DNA from: Phycisphaeraceae bacterium D3-23
Lineage (GTDB): Bacteria; Planctomycetota; Phycisphaerae; Phycisphaerales; Phycisphaeraceae
Assembly: GCA_039555135.1 (NCBI GenBank)
Contig: CP114179.1
Location: forward strand, 3,906,001 to 3,970,000
DNA length: 64,000 nucleotides
Direction of reading: 5' to 3'
The notes beneath the pieces are model-generated. The model was not told the origin of the DNA. It ran no database searches and saw only the letters and a program-made list of their open reading frames with translations. Shown one piece after another: positions 33,994 through 43,793 of this stretch. Each line of letters starts with the position of its first letter. Positions within the stretch are counted from its first letter, which is position 1. The translations under genes were made by a program, and so were the position numbers.

Positions 33994-35529
33994 ATGTGCG
34001 GTATCGTCGGCATGGTCGCCCAGGAACGCGTCAACCAACGCATCTACGACGCGCTGCTCGTCCTCCAACACCGCGGGCAGGACGCCGCAGGCATCATGAC
34101 CTGCGACCGCGGCCGCTTCCACCTGCGCAAGTCCAACGGGTTGGTGCGCGACGTCTTCGACCAGGAACACATGGACCGCCTCGCGGGCAACATGGGCATC
34201 GGCCATGTCCGCTACCCGACCGCCGGGTGCGCCTCGACCGCCGAGGCCCAGCCGTTTTTCGTGAACTCGCCCTACGGCATCGCGCTCGCGCACAACGGGA
34301 ACCTGACCAACGCCGACCGGCTGCACGACGAGCTCTTCCGCTCGGACCTTCGCCACATCAATACGACCTCGGACAGCGAGGTGCTGCTCAATGTGTTTGC
34401 GCACGAGCTCGCGGAGGTCGGCAAGCTCAAGCCCGAGCCCGACGACATCTTCGAGTCCGTCCGCCGGATGTACGGCCGATGCCGCGGTGCGTTCGCGGTC
34501 GTGTCGATGATCTCGGGCTACGGCGTCGTGGCGTTCCGTGACCCGCACGGCATCCGCCCGCTGGTCTTGGGCCGACGTAACCGTGACCTCTGGGGGACCG
34601 AGTACATGGTCGCGAGCGAGTCGGTCGCGCTGGCGACGCAGGGCTTCGAGGTCATGCGCGACGTCGCCCCGGGCGAGGCGGTCTACATCACGACGCAGGG
34701 CCAGCTGCACACGCAGGTCTGCGCGCCCGAGCCGCGCTGCACGCCGTGCATCTTTGAGCACGTCTACCTCGCGCGTCCCGACTCGATCCTCGACGGGGTC
34801 TACGTCTATAAAGCTCGTCTGCGCCAGGGCGAAAAACTCGCAGAAAAAGTGAAGCGTCTCCGGCCCGACCACGATATCGACGTCGTCATGCCCATCCCCG
34901 ACAGCGGGTTTACCGCGGCGCGTGCGATGGCGGAGACGCTGGACCGGCCCTTCCGCGAGGGGTTTGTGAAGAACCGTTACATCGGCCGGACGTTCATCAT
35001 GCCCGGCCAGGCCGTGCGGCGCAAGAGCGTTCGGCAGAAGCTCAATCCAATCGACCTGGAGTTTAAGGACAAGGTGGTTTGCCTCGTAGACGACTCGATC
35101 GTGCGCGGGACGACGTGCCAGCAGATCATCCAGATGGCCCGCGAGTCGGGCGCGAAGAAGGTGTACTTCTGCTCGGCCGCGCCGGGGGTGCGCTACCCCA
35201 ATGTCTACGGCATCGACATGCCCTCTGCCGACGAGCTTGTTGCGCATGGTCGGACAGACGAAGAGGTCGGCCGCATCATCGGCGCGGACTGGCTGGTGTA
35301 TCAAGACCTCGACGACCTCGTCGCGTGTTCGACGGCGGGGAACCCGGACTTGACGGACTTCGACTGCTCGGTGTTCAACGGCCGCTACATCACGGGTGAT
35401 GTCGACGACGCCTACTTCGCCCGGCTGTCGGTCGAGCGCAACGACGCCGCGAAACACGAACGCGACAACGGCGGCGGGGCGGGCGTCGCGCGTGGCGGCG
35501 TGCCGATCGATATGCACAACGACGCGTGA
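33994..35529 (+). CDS. purF: Amidophosphoribosyltransferase
   Basis: The ATG at 33994 gives [15 protein letters not shown], so Cys2 becomes the N-terminal nucleophile of the glutaminase domain once Met is removed. There is no propeptide. The glutaminase core has [20 protein letters not shown] and HNGNLTNA. The phosphoribosyltransferase domain has [14 protein letters not shown] (361-374), the PRPP-binding loop. The enzyme makes 5-phosphoribosylamine, the first step of purine synthesis. The longer in-frame upstream extension is low-complexity noise. Length (511) is normal. The last 25 residues are Gly/Asp-rich. Confidence 0.95.
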   Translation: MCGIVGMVAQERVNQRIYDALLVLQHRGQDAAGIMTCDRGRFHLRKSNGLVRDVFDQEHMDRLAGNMGIGHVRYPTAGCASTAEAQPFFVNSPYGIALAHNGNLTNADRLHDELFRSDLRHINTTSDSEVLLNVFAHELAEVGKLKPEPDDIFESVRRMYGRCRGAFAVVSMISGYGVVAFRDPHGIRPLVLGRRNRDLWGTEYMVASESVALATQGFEVMRDVAPGEAVYITTQGQLHTQVCAPEPRCTPCIFEHVYLARPDSILDGVYVYKARLRQGEKLAEKVKRLRPDHDIDVVMPIPDSGFTAARAMAETLDRPFREGFVKNRYIGRTFIMPGQAVRRKSVRQKLNPIDLEFKDKVVCLVDDSIVRGTTCQQIIQMARESGAKKVYFCSAAPGVRYPNVYGIDMPSADELVAHGRTDEEVGRIIGADWLVYQDLDDLVACSTAGNPDLTDFDCSVFNGRYITGDVDDAYFARLSVERNDAAKHERDNGGGAGVARGGVPIDMHNDA

Positions 35530-35535
35530 GTCCGG

Positions 35536-36954
35536 CTATGAGTTGCCGTCTCGCTCGATGAGTGCTTCCTTCACTTCAAGATCGCCAAGCTGCTCGAAAG
35601 CGATCCACGGGATGAGCATCCCCCGCGTCTCACTTTCGCGGATGGCGATGACGTGTTGCTCGCCGGCCTCGTTTGCGAGCTGCGGGGTGCTGTCCCAGTA
35701 GTAGAACGTCACGCGCTCGGCGGGCCGGCCCAGCGTCGGGACGACGGAGATCGTGACGGGCGGGTAGGGCTCGGCATCGACCTCTGCGGGGTCCATGTAG
35801 CCCTTGGCGTTGGCGGTGACCAGCGCGGTGACGCGCTCGCGGAGCAGGGCCGCGTCGCCGCTGATCGATCGGCTGGGGGTGATGATGCTGCCGCGTTCGT
35901 CGGTCAGATTGATCGCCCAGTTTTCTTCACCCCGGACCTCGATGCGTTCGATCTCTAATGGAGGTGTCGTGAAGAGCCGCGGGTCGCGGAAGTCGTCCGC
36001 CGACTTGGCCATCACGATCGAGAACTCGGCGGGGAGGACGAAGACGACGGGGCGGGTCTCGCCTTCATGGAAGTAGGTGGCGAAGTAGCTGGTGCGCTGC
36101 GCATCGGTCGGCGAGCCGATGAGCAGCGTGCTCGTGTCGGTCTCGCCGTCGAGGCCGGGCGTTTCGTAGTCGATGCGGACGCTGGGCCGGCGCAGGCCGT
36201 AGGGCGAGAGGTCTGCGCCGGGCTGGACGACGAAGCGTTCGATAGGAGTGGCGCTGGGGATATTGAGGTAGCCCGCGATGTCGGCGTAGCCGGCGACCGG
36301 GTGATTGAGCGCGGGCTGGGCGGTGTCGCCGTCGATGTACCACTGGTCGTCGATCTGTTCGAGGTGGGTAGTGGCTTGGGGTGTGGTGACGGTGAAGCGC
36401 GTGGTGCCGTAGGCGGTGGGCGTGGCGAGTTGTTTGGAGAGCAGGTCGGTGGGGTCGTAGCGCTCGAAGAAGCCGTGGAGCGTGTCGGCGACGAGGCGCG
36501 GTGATTGATTGCCCCGGAGGATCGACCCCATGCCGCCGCCGACGCGCGGGCCCAGGAAGACGGTGTGTGTTGTGTCGCTGCCGGTGAGGACGAGCTGTGC
36601 GATCGCGTCGCTGCCGTCGACCGCCGCGCCTTGTGCCGGGCCGAGGTCGGCGAATGCGGCGAGGGTTGCGATGAGTTGATTGATCGTCTTCGCATCCGCC
36701 TCGAACGCGATCGGCTCGGTCATCCGCCATCGGCCGCGCACTTGTTCCAAGACGACGTCGGGCCTGCCTGGCTGTGTGATTTCGATCCGATCGATGCGTT
36801 GTGGTTTTAGCACATCGGCGGGGAAGATCGGCGTGGGCCCGTCGTCCGTTTGTGTCGACGGGGCTGGGGTGTCGGGCAGCGAGCGCGTCAGCCACCAGCC
36901 GGCGCCGACCGCGAGCAGGACGATGAGCAGGACGAGGGTGGTGCGGAGGTTCAT
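35536..36954 (-). CDS. DUF4340 membrane-anchored protein
   Basis: The 472-residue protein has one N-terminal helix (TTLVLLIVLLAVGAGWWLTR) and then a beta-rich extracytoplasmic region with the DUF4340 pattern: PQRIDRIEITQPGRPDVVLE, then EPIAFEADAKTINQLIATLA. It lies directly downstream (5 bases) of the GldG-like gene on the same strand. In many planctomycetes and other bacteria DUF4340 proteins follow a GldA/F/G set. Its role is unknown; it may act as a periplasmic partner of the transporter. It converges with purF, 6 bases apart. Confidence 0.8.
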   Translation of the reverse strand: MNLRTTLVLLIVLLAVGAGWWLTRSLPDTPAPSTQTDDGPTPIFPADVLKPQRIDRIEITQPGRPDVVLEQVRGRWRMTEPIAFEADAKTINQLIATLAAFADLGPAQGAAVDGSDAIAQLVLTGSDTTHTVFLGPRVGGGMGSILRGNQSPRLVADTLHGFFERYDPTDLLSKQLATPTAYGTTRFTVTTPQATTHLEQIDDQWYIDGDTAQPALNHPVAGYADIAGYLNIPSATPIERFVVQPGADLSPYGLRRPSVRIDYETPGLDGETDTSTLLIGSPTDAQRTSYFATYFHEGETRPVVFVLPAEFSIVMAKSADDFRDPRLFTTPPLEIERIEVRGEENWAINLTDERGSIITPSRSISGDAALLRERVTALVTANAKGYMDPAEVDAEPYPPVTISVVPTLGRPAERVTFYYWDSTPQLANEAGEQHVIAIRESETRGMLIPWIAFEQLGDLEVKEALIERDGNS

Positions 36955-36959
36955 GGCGT

Positions 36960-39326
36960 TCAGGCCTTGCGACGCACGAGCCAGACCGCGGCGCCGATGA
37001 GGAACACGGCCAGCGGCATGCCGCCCGTGAGCAGGACCCAGTAGCGTTTGATCGTTGCGTCGCTCATGGGCGGGACGCGGCGGATGTCCTGGGTGCGCGG
37101 GCTCGCGGCGATGAGGTCTTCGTTCTCGGTGAGCCAGAAGATGCTGCTGAGGAACAACTCGCTGTTACCGGGGTATTGGATGTACGCGCCGGGGTGGTCG
37201 GCGAGGCGCGGCATGACGCGGCCGTCGGGCATGACGCCGAGGGTGGTCGTGCCGTCGGTGGCCCAAAGGCGATCGCTGATCACGATGAGTCGGGTGTCAT
37301 CCCGCTCGGCCGCAACGCCGATGAGCACGCGGTCGCGCTTGGCATCGTCGGGGATGTTGAGGGGTTGGCCGCGCACCTGCTGCGGACCCGGCGCGTCCTG
37401 CACCCAGGCCGTCGGGTCGGTGACCTCGATCAGCGGGGTATGGATGACACCGGATGTGTCGGTAAGCTCCAGCGGGTAGACCTCTGCGAAGTAGGTCGCG
37501 ATGCCGTCGAGTGCCTGCCCCATGATGCCGTCATCGGGCCACTGCGTGACCGTAAACGAAGAAGATGCAGGCGCGATCGGCCGGCCCTCGCTGTCTTCGG
37601 TCGTGACGCGGTAGGCGCTGCGGTAGATCTGCGCTTGGATACCCCAGCCGGACAGGAGCGCGAGGATCGGGTCGTCGGCGAGCCCGGCGTCCTCGATGCC
37701 CGGCAGCGCGAGCAGCTCGTCGCGGCGCTCGGGGTTGGCGTAGGGGTTGGGGCCCAGCGCGAACAGCGCGCTGTCGCCCGCTTCAAGCCGCTGGTTGATG
37801 TAGCGCATCACGCTGGCCTTGAGCGCCTGGCTCATGGTCTGGGGGTGCTGGGGTGCCGGCATGGCGTACGGGACAATGACCCACACGACGCGCTGCCCGG
37901 GCCGGCGCGGCGGGGCCTTGGAGTGGTGCGGGTCATAAGTCCAGTCCGCGACTTCGATCCCGACCGCGCGCAGACGCTGCGCGACGTGGCTGTAATCGCC
38001 CAGCGTGCGGTTTGCGCCCGAGCCGATACTCAGCGAAGGCCGGCCCGTGTTGCTGCGCACGAAGACCACCAGCGGCGGGGGCTCGAGCGACAAGCTCACG
38101 AGTGCGCCGGTCAGTTGTTCTTCGCCCAGGAACTGTTCCTGCGCATCGCTCTCGGTGGATTCGAGTGTGGCGATGCCGCGGTACATCAGCCCGGCCGGAA
38201 TGACGCGGGCCTGGGTCTCGCTCGTCACCAGGACGCAGGCCTGGTTGCTCAGGACTTCGCGTGCATCGTTGTAGCGTTGGGGCACCTGGTCGGCTCGGAC
38301 TTGCAACGCGTTGGCGACCTCGCCCGCGCGGTTGAGTAGCGACGGCTGTTCGCCGATCGGCTCGCGGATCAGCCGCTCGATCTGAACGAGCTTGTCCCTC
38401 GCCATCAGCGTGCGGTTGCGCAGGTCGGGCGAATCGACGCGGCTGCCGCGCACCCGGCCGCGGATCGCCTGCGCCGCGTTGTACGTCGTCGGCAAAAGCT
38501 CCTGATGCACCGCGAGCTGCCAACGCTGCAGGTGCGCGAGCAGCAGCACATAGTCGGGCAGGTCTTCGCCCGCGCCGGCCGAAATCAGCCCGTCGTCGGT
38601 GAGACGCCCGCGCCAGCCCTCGCCGAGCTGCTCCATCCGCATCGCGACGATCTTGTTGTATTCTTCCTGCGCGAGGTCGTTGCGGCTCTTGAGTTGGTAG
38701 AGGAACTGCAGTGTGTCGTCGGTCACGACCTCGCTGTCGATCACGCCCTGGAGCAGGTCCTGGATCGAGACCAGCTCCGCGAGCAGTCCCGGTTCACCGC
38801 CTGCTTCGCCTTCGATCAACTCGAACCCGGTCGCCAGCACATCGCGCACCGCGCGGGTGTCGTCCGCGTAGAGCGCCGCCATCTCGCCAAGCAATTCCGC
38901 CCGGCGTTCGGTGTCGCTCGCAAGGTCGAGGTGCTCCTGCTCGAGCAGCTTGCTGGCCCGGGCGTACTCGTCGACCAGGTCGTGGACCTCCTGGGTCTGC
39001 GTCGGGTCGGCCTCCGCACCGCCGAGCATCGTGACGATGGTGTGGCGTTCGTCGAGCGACTTGAGCACGCCGCGCGTCTGGTCGGAAAGGCTGTATCGGC
39101 GGGTCGAGGTCAGGTCGTAGCGGACCCACTGCCGGCTGTCGGGCGACATCGCGCGGTACTGCCGGTAGACCAGCCAGTTGAGCAGGATGCAGATGCCGAC
39201 CGCGGCGGCGACCATGACACCGACGTTGAGCCCATAGCGCAGCCGGCGCTGCATCGCCGAGGCGACGGTGCGCTCGTCGGCACGGGTGTGCGCGGGCGGC
39301 TGCGGGTTCTTGCCGGGCTTGGCCAT
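36960..39326 (-). CDS. GldG-type ABC transporter auxiliary protein
   Basis: The ATG at 39326 gives 788 residues: a basic, Pro-rich start, a membrane helix (YGLNVGVMVAAAVGICILLN) and a large extracytoplasmic part. The C-terminus is a second helix (YWVLLTGGMPLAVFLIGAAVW) followed by LVRRKA. This is the layout of Gldg (PF09822) proteins, with recognisable VVFVRSNTGRPSLSIG and LFALGPNPYANPERRDEL regions. It sits between the permease (TGATG overlap with the permease stop) and DUF4340. The frame continues upstream to 39755, but that part belongs to the permease in another frame. Confidence 0.85.
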   Translation of the reverse strand: MAKPGKNPQPPAHTRADERTVASAMQRRLRYGLNVGVMVAAAVGICILLNWLVYRQYRAMSPDSRQWVRYDLTSTRRYSLSDQTRGVLKSLDERHTIVTMLGGAEADPTQTQEVHDLVDEYARASKLLEQEHLDLASDTERRAELLGEMAALYADDTRAVRDVLATGFELIEGEAGGEPGLLAELVSIQDLLQGVIDSEVVTDDTLQFLYQLKSRNDLAQEEYNKIVAMRMEQLGEGWRGRLTDDGLISAGAGEDLPDYVLLLAHLQRWQLAVHQELLPTTYNAAQAIRGRVRGSRVDSPDLRNRTLMARDKLVQIERLIREPIGEQPSLLNRAGEVANALQVRADQVPQRYNDAREVLSNQACVLVTSETQARVIPAGLMYRGIATLESTESDAQEQFLGEEQLTGALVSLSLEPPPLVVFVRSNTGRPSLSIGSGANRTLGDYSHVAQRLRAVGIEVADWTYDPHHSKAPPRRPGQRVVWVIVPYAMPAPQHPQTMSQALKASVMRYINQRLEAGDSALFALGPNPYANPERRDELLALPGIEDAGLADDPILALLSGWGIQAQIYRSAYRVTTEDSEGRPIAPASSSFTVTQWPDDGIMGQALDGIATYFAEVYPLELTDTSGVIHTPLIEVTDPTAWVQDAPGPQQVRGQPLNIPDDAKRDRVLIGVAAERDDTRLIVISDRLWATDGTTTLGVMPDGRVMPRLADHPGAYIQYPGNSELFLSSIFWLTENEDLIAASPRTQDIRRVPPMSDATIKRYWVLLTGGMPLAVFLIGAAVWLVRRKA

Positions 39327-40039
39327 CAGCGCCACCTCCGGCTTTCCACGATCTTCACCGCGAGGAAGAGGAACAGCGCCGTGCCCGTCAGGAAGTAGAC
39401 GAAGTTGCGGATATCGATCAGCCCCTTGGCGAAGTCCTGATACTGCGCGTTGACGCTGAGGTACTCGACCAGGTGCCGCTTGGCCGGGCTCAGCGCCGCG
39501 CCGTCCGCGAGGAAGAACGCGGCGAACGTCGGCAGCGCGATGATGAACACCGTCAGCAGGAACGCGATGATCTGGTTGCTCGTCCACGCCGAGGCGAACA
39601 CGCCGATCGCGAGGTAGAGCCCGCCCACGAGGATGAGACCAACGATGCCCGTGAAGATCGGCCCAAGCTCGGGCTCGGCGACGATCTCCAGCACCAGCAC
39701 ATGGACCAGCAGCGGCGACAGCAGCATGCAGAAAAACGCGAGCGCGCCCAGCCACTTACCCAGCACGACCTGAAGGTCGTTGACCGGGCTGGTCATCAGC
39801 CGTTCGTACGTCCCGCTGCGCAGCTCCTCGCTGATGAGCCGCATGCTGATCGCGGGCACGAGGAACACGAGCAGCCAGACCATCATGTCCAGCGTCCCCC
39901 GCATCGTCGCGGGCCGGCCCGGCTGGAAACCCTGCATGAAGAACACCGACGAGCCGATCGCGAACCCGCCGATCACGACATAGCCGATCGGCGAGAAGAA
40001 CAAACTCTGGAGTTCGCGTTTGGCGATCGTGAGCGTCAT
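39326..40039 (-). CDS. ABC transporter permease (GldF-like)
   Basis: The ATG at 40039 gives 237 residues with six predicted membrane helices: IGYVVIGGFAIGSSVFFMQG, MMVWLLVFLVPAISMRLISE, LGALAFFCMLLSPLLVHVLV, then three more. The conserved loop RLISEELRSGTYERLMTSPV is typical of ABC-2 type permeases such as GldF. The ATPase gene overlaps it by 4 bases. The upstream in-frame extension is antisense noise over the ATPase gene. The transported substrate is unknown, as for most Gld systems outside Bacteroidetes gliding. Confidence 0.88.
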   Translation of the reverse strand: MTLTIAKRELQSLFFSPIGYVVIGGFAIGSSVFFMQGFQPGRPATMRGTLDMMVWLLVFLVPAISMRLISEELRSGTYERLMTSPVNDLQVVLGKWLGALAFFCMLLSPLLVHVLVLEIVAEPELGPIFTGIVGLILVGGLYLAIGVFASAWTSNQIIAFLLTVFIIALPTFAAFFLADGAALSPAKRHLVEYLSVNAQYQDFAKGLIDIRNFVYFLTGTALFLFLAVKIVESRRWR

Positions 40040-40971
40040 GCCTGCCTCCTGGCCACGGCCTCGACGAAGTAACGCTCCAGCGTCGGCGCCTCCAGGTGCA
40101 TCTCGCGGATCGTGTAGCCATTCGCATTGAGCGCCTGGGCCACGGGCTCGCGCAGGTCGCTCTCGTCCTTGCTCTCGATCACCGCCCGGCACCAAGCGCC
40201 CTGTTTCTCCGTCCGCACGCCGCGCACCTGCTTGATCGCCTGCAGCGTCTGCGTCACCTGCTCGGGGGTGGCCTTGGCTTCGACGAGGACTGCGCCGCCC
40301 TGGCTCGCGCGGTCGCGCAGCTCGGCGGGGGTGCCCTGCGCGACGATCCGGCCGCCGGCGATGATGATGACGCGGTCGGCGCTGCGCTCCACCTCGGGCA
40401 GGATGTGGCTCGACAGCATGATCGTGTGCTGGCCCCGCAGGTCGGTGACCAGCTCACGGAACGCCAGCGTCTGCTGCGGGTCCAGCCCGCTGGTGGGCTC
40501 GTCGAGGATCAGCACCGGCGGGTCGTGCAAGAGCGCCTGCGCGATGCCGACGCGCTGGCGGTTGCCCTTCGAGAGCTGGCCGATGACGCGACGTTTGTTG
40601 TGCGCGAGCCCGCAGCGGTGGGTGACCTCGTCGATGCGTTTCACGCGGTCGGGCCGGGGCATGCCAAACAGCTTGCCGCAGAAGTGCAGGTACTCGCTGA
40701 CGCGCATCTCGGTGTAGAGCGGCGTCGACTCGGGCAGGTAGCCGATCTTCCGCCGCGCGGCCTGCGAGTCGGTGAGCATGTTGTGCCCGGCGATCGTCGC
40801 GCTGCCCGCCGTCGGCGGGAGGTAGCCCGTGAGCATGCGGATCGTCGTGGACTTGCCCGCGCCGTTGGGCCCGAGGAACCCGACGACCTCGCCCTGCGGG
40901 ATCTCAAAGCACAGGTCGTCGATCGCCTGGACCGGGCCGTACCACTTCACCAGGTGCTGGGCTGAGATCAT
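40036..40971 (-). CDS. ABC transporter ATP-binding protein (GldA-like)
   Basis: The 311-residue protein contains Walker A GPNGAGKST, Q-loop-like YLPESTPLYTEMRVSEYL, signature LSKGNRQRVGIAQ, Walker B VLILDEPTSGLDP and the switch SSHILPEVE. The C-terminal region of 90 residues is a regulatory-type extension. It is the first gene of the four-gene leftward Gld-like unit (ATPase, permease, GldG, DUF4340). The 92 bases upstream run into a palindromic element at 41064, so the promoter must lie in 40972-41063. Confidence 0.92.
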   Translation of the reverse strand: MISAQHLVKWYGPVQAIDDLCFEIPQGEVVGFLGPNGAGKSTTIRMLTGYLPPTAGSATIAGHNMLTDSQAARRKIGYLPESTPLYTEMRVSEYLHFCGKLFGMPRPDRVKRIDEVTHRCGLAHNKRRVIGQLSKGNRQRVGIAQALLHDPPVLILDEPTSGLDPQQTLAFRELVTDLRGQHTIMLSSHILPEVERSADRVIIIAGGRIVAQGTPAELRDRASQGGAVLVEAKATPEQVTQTLQAIKQVRGVRTEKQGAWCRAVIESKDESDLREPVAQALNANGYTIREMHLEAPTLERYFVEAVARRQA

Positions 40972-41063
40972 GCGGCGTCAGGCGGGGAGGTAGGCGGGGC
41001 GGGGAGCGAGTGGGGTATTGTCGCGGATTGCGCGGTGGGGTCAAGGGGTGGGGAAGAATGCCC

Positions 41064-41193
41064 AATGCACGAATGGCGAATGTCGAAAAAATGATCCAAT
41101 GACAAAGTCCCAATGCCATGGAGGCCACGGGATCGCATTGGTCATTCGGGCTTAGGCATTCTTTCGCCATTCGCTATTCGGATTTCGTGCATT
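41064..41193. repeat. Large imperfect hairpin element (AATGCACGAATGGCGAAT family)
   Basis: The left part AATGCACGAATGGCGAATG and the right part ending CGGATTTCGTGCATT are imperfect reverse complements with gaps. Inner words CCAATGACAAAGTCCCAATG and CATTGGTCATTCGGGC pair too. The element is clearly AT-richer than its surroundings. It lies between the Gld-like operon and recQ, and its right edge (ATT) includes the recQ TAA stop. Confidence 0.75.
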
Positions 41194-43090
41194 ATTCACC
41201 GCCTGCCGCGTGTTCCCGCACCACACCCATAAACACCGGCCCGTACTGTTCGAGCTTCTTCTGCCCGACGCCGGAGATCGCGAGGAAGGCGGTGTCGTCT
41301 TGCGGGTGCTGCTGGGCCATCTGCACCAGCGCCTTGTCGCCGAACACGACGTACGGCGGAACACCCTGCTCGTCGGCGAGCTGTTTGCGGAGGGTGCGCA
41401 GCTTCTCAAAGAGCTGCTCGTCCACCGGCATGCCGTCATCGACCAGCGCGGATCGGCTGGGCGCGGCACGCTTGGCGACGCGCGACAACGCCAGCGACAC
41501 CGTGCGTTCGCCCACGAGTACCGCCCGGCTGGCCTCCGTCAGATGGACCGTGCGGTACTGGTCCGCCGAGGTCGCGACGAGATTTTCGTTGAGCAGGTGT
41601 TCTGCGAGTTGCCGCCAGTACGCCGCCGACTGGTCCGCGCCGATGCCGTACACCGTGAGCTGGTCGTGCTGGTAGTCGAGGATTTTCTGCGCCTTCGACC
41701 CGCGCAGGACGTTGATGACGTGCGAAAAGCCGAACCGTTGCCCGGTCCGCGCGATCGCGCTGAGTAGTTTTTGTGCATCGACGGACGCGTCGGTCACGTC
41801 CGGCGGCTTGATGCAGTTGTCGCAGTGCCCGCACCCGCCAGGGTGTTCCTGGCCGAAGTACGCCAGCATCGGGATCATCCGGCAGCCGGTGTGGTGCGCG
41901 AACTGCACGACCTGTTCGAGCTGCCAACGCGCGTGCTGGCGTTCTTCTTCGCTTTCCTTCTGCTCGATGAAGTACTCGACCCGCCCGCGGTCCCCGCCCG
42001 AGTAGAAGAAGATGCAGTCGGCGGGCAGGCCGTCGCGCCCCGCGCGGCCCGTCTCCTGGTAGTAGCCCTCCAGCGAGCGCGGCATGTCCGCGTGGAACAC
42101 GAACCGCACATCCGGCTTATCGACGCCCATCCCAAACGCGATCGTCGCGACCACGACCCGGGCGTCGCCGTGGATAAAGTCGTGCTGGTTGCTTTCGCGA
42201 TCGTGCGATTCCAGCCCGGCGTGGTAGGGCAGGGCCGCGACACCGTTGGCCCGCAGCTTCGCCGACAGTTCGTCGCAGCGCTTCCGGCTGTTGCAGTAGA
42301 TGATCCCCTCGCTCAGCGGGTTGTCACGCAGGTACGCCAGCACCTGCTCGAAGAGCTTTTGTTTCGGGCGTAGCTCGTAGATGAGGTTCTTACGCTCGAA
42401 GTCGCCTCTGTACTGCGCGGGGTTTTTGAGCGTGAGCTGGCCCAGGATATCCTGGTGGACGCGGGGCGTCGCCGTCGCGGTGAGCGCGATGACGGGCGTG
42501 TCGGCGAAGCGGCCGCCAAAGCCGGTGCGCAGCTGCGCGAGCATGCGGTACTCGGGCCGAAAGTCGTGGCCCCACTCCGAGATGCAGTGCGCCTCGTCGA
42601 TCGCGAATCGGCCGACGTCGAGCTGGTTGAGCAGCCGCGTGCCGGCGGCGCTGAACAGCCGCTCGGGCGCGAGGTACAACAGGTCGTACTCGCCGTGGAG
42701 CGCCGCCTGCTCTCGGCGGTAGGCCTCATCCAAGTCCAGCGTCGAGTTCAGGTACGTTGCGCGGATGCCGTTGTGCTCAAGCTGCGTGACCTGGTCCTGC
42801 ATCAGCGCGATCAACGGCGACACGACGACGGTCGTCCCCTCGGTCACGAGCGCGGGGAGCTGGAAGCACAGCGACTTGCCCCCGCCCGTCGGCATGAGCA
42901 CGAACACGTCCTTTCCCGCCAGGGCGTCGTCGATAATCTCGCGCTGCATCGGGCGGAACGTGCTGTGCCCGAAGTGGCGTTTGAGCAGGGCTTCGAGCCC
43001 CGCCGGCTCGCCGGGGTCGGCCAAGCCGTGGGGCTCCTCGGCGGGGGCCGGGCCCGGGCCAGGGTCGTCGCTTCCGTGCAAAACGCTCAT
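41192..43090 (-). CDS. recQ: ATP-dependent DNA helicase RecQ
   Basis: The ATG at 43090 gives 632 residues. Helicase motifs are Walker A TGGGKS (68-73), DEAH (165-168, in FAIDEAHCISEWGHDFRPEY), ALTATATPRV and ETGRAGRDGLP. The RQC domain has the zinc cysteines (CRMIPMLAYF, then GGCGHCDNC). An HRDC domain closes the protein (QLADEQGVPPYVVFGDKALV). It unwinds DNA in recombinational repair. A GTG start further upstream (43192) is open but adds no conserved sequence. The stop codon lies at the edge of a palindromic repeat. Confidence 0.95.
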   Translation of the reverse strand: MSVLHGSDDPGPGPAPAEEPHGLADPGEPAGLEALLKRHFGHSTFRPMQREIIDDALAGKDVFVLMPTGGGKSLCFQLPALVTEGTTVVVSPLIALMQDQVTQLEHNGIRATYLNSTLDLDEAYRREQAALHGEYDLLYLAPERLFSAAGTRLLNQLDVGRFAIDEAHCISEWGHDFRPEYRMLAQLRTGFGGRFADTPVIALTATATPRVHQDILGQLTLKNPAQYRGDFERKNLIYELRPKQKLFEQVLAYLRDNPLSEGIIYCNSRKRCDELSAKLRANGVAALPYHAGLESHDRESNQHDFIHGDARVVVATIAFGMGVDKPDVRFVFHADMPRSLEGYYQETGRAGRDGLPADCIFFYSGGDRGRVEYFIEQKESEEERQHARWQLEQVVQFAHHTGCRMIPMLAYFGQEHPGGCGHCDNCIKPPDVTDASVDAQKLLSAIARTGQRFGFSHVINVLRGSKAQKILDYQHDQLTVYGIGADQSAAYWRQLAEHLLNENLVATSADQYRTVHLTEASRAVLVGERTVSLALSRVAKRAAPSRSALVDDGMPVDEQLFEKLRTLRKQLADEQGVPPYVVFGDKALVQMAQQHPQDDTAFLAISGVGQKKLEQYGPVFMGVVREHAAGGE

Positions 43091-43280
43091 GCAGGTAGGG
43101 TAGCAGGGCGGTAGAGATTGGGCCGCGATTTTTGGTTGTCCCGGCCATGGGACCGGGGTATGCTTGCAGGTTGCGATGTCCGGTGCATGCACTGCCAGTT
43201 AGCACGTTCGGACATCGGAATGAACCCACCTACCCTGGGGGTGCCGCTCGCCGAGCCGCCCCGCAGCAGCCGGAGCCGAT

Positions 43281-43751
43281 ATGCGTCTGACCGAGATCCT
43301 CAAGCCCGCGTGTGTGAAAGTCCCGCTCGACGCGGCCGACAAAGAACACGCGCTCTACGAACTGGTCGACCTGCTCGCCGGGCAGTGCGACATCGCCGAT
43401 GTCCAGCAGCTCAAGGACGCCGTCTGGCAGCGCGAGCAGACCCGCACGACCGGCATCGGCCACGGCATCGGCATCCCCCACGGCAAAACCGCGGGCCTCA
43501 CCGAGCTCAACATGGCCATCGGCCTGCCCGCGAGCCCGATCGAGTTCGGGGCGATCGACGGCAAGCCCGTCGAGCTCATCATCCTGCTCGCCTCACCTGC
43601 CGACCAGACCGGCCCGCACATCCAGGCGCTGGCCAAGATCAGCCGCCTCCTCACCGACGACGACTTCCGCAACGCGATCAAAAAGGCGGAGTCGGCCGAA
43701 CAACTCTACGACATGCTCGCCCAGCAGGAAGCAGCGATCGCGGGGGCGTGA
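43281..43751 (+). CDS. PTS EIIA-type (fructose/nitrogen) protein
   Basis: The 156-residue protein has the EIIA(Fru/Ntr) fold: MRLTEILKPACVKVPLDAAD, the active-site histidine region GIGHGIGIPHGKTAGL (His in IPHGK), and a C-terminal KISRLLTDDDFRNAIKKAES. EIIANtr proteins take a phosphoryl group from NPr and regulate potassium, nitrogen or envelope functions. No EIIB, EIIC or HPr gene is adjacent, so a stand-alone regulator similar to PtsN is more likely than a sugar transporter part. The ATG is preceded by GGAGCCGAT. Confidence 0.85.
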   Translation: MRLTEILKPACVKVPLDAADKEHALYELVDLLAGQCDIADVQQLKDAVWQREQTRTTGIGHGIGIPHGKTAGLTELNMAIGLPASPIEFGAIDGKPVELIILLASPADQTGPHIQALAKISRLLTDDDFRNAIKKAESAEQLYDMLAQQEAAIAGA

Positions 43752-43793
43752 GAAGCTCGCGCCGATAAGATGGAGCAGAGTTTTCTCGGCGTC

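Noticed and set aside
33901-35517. 538-codon minus-strand frame over purF
   Set aside because: Antisense to a complete and typical PurF; no motif, composition of shadow frames.
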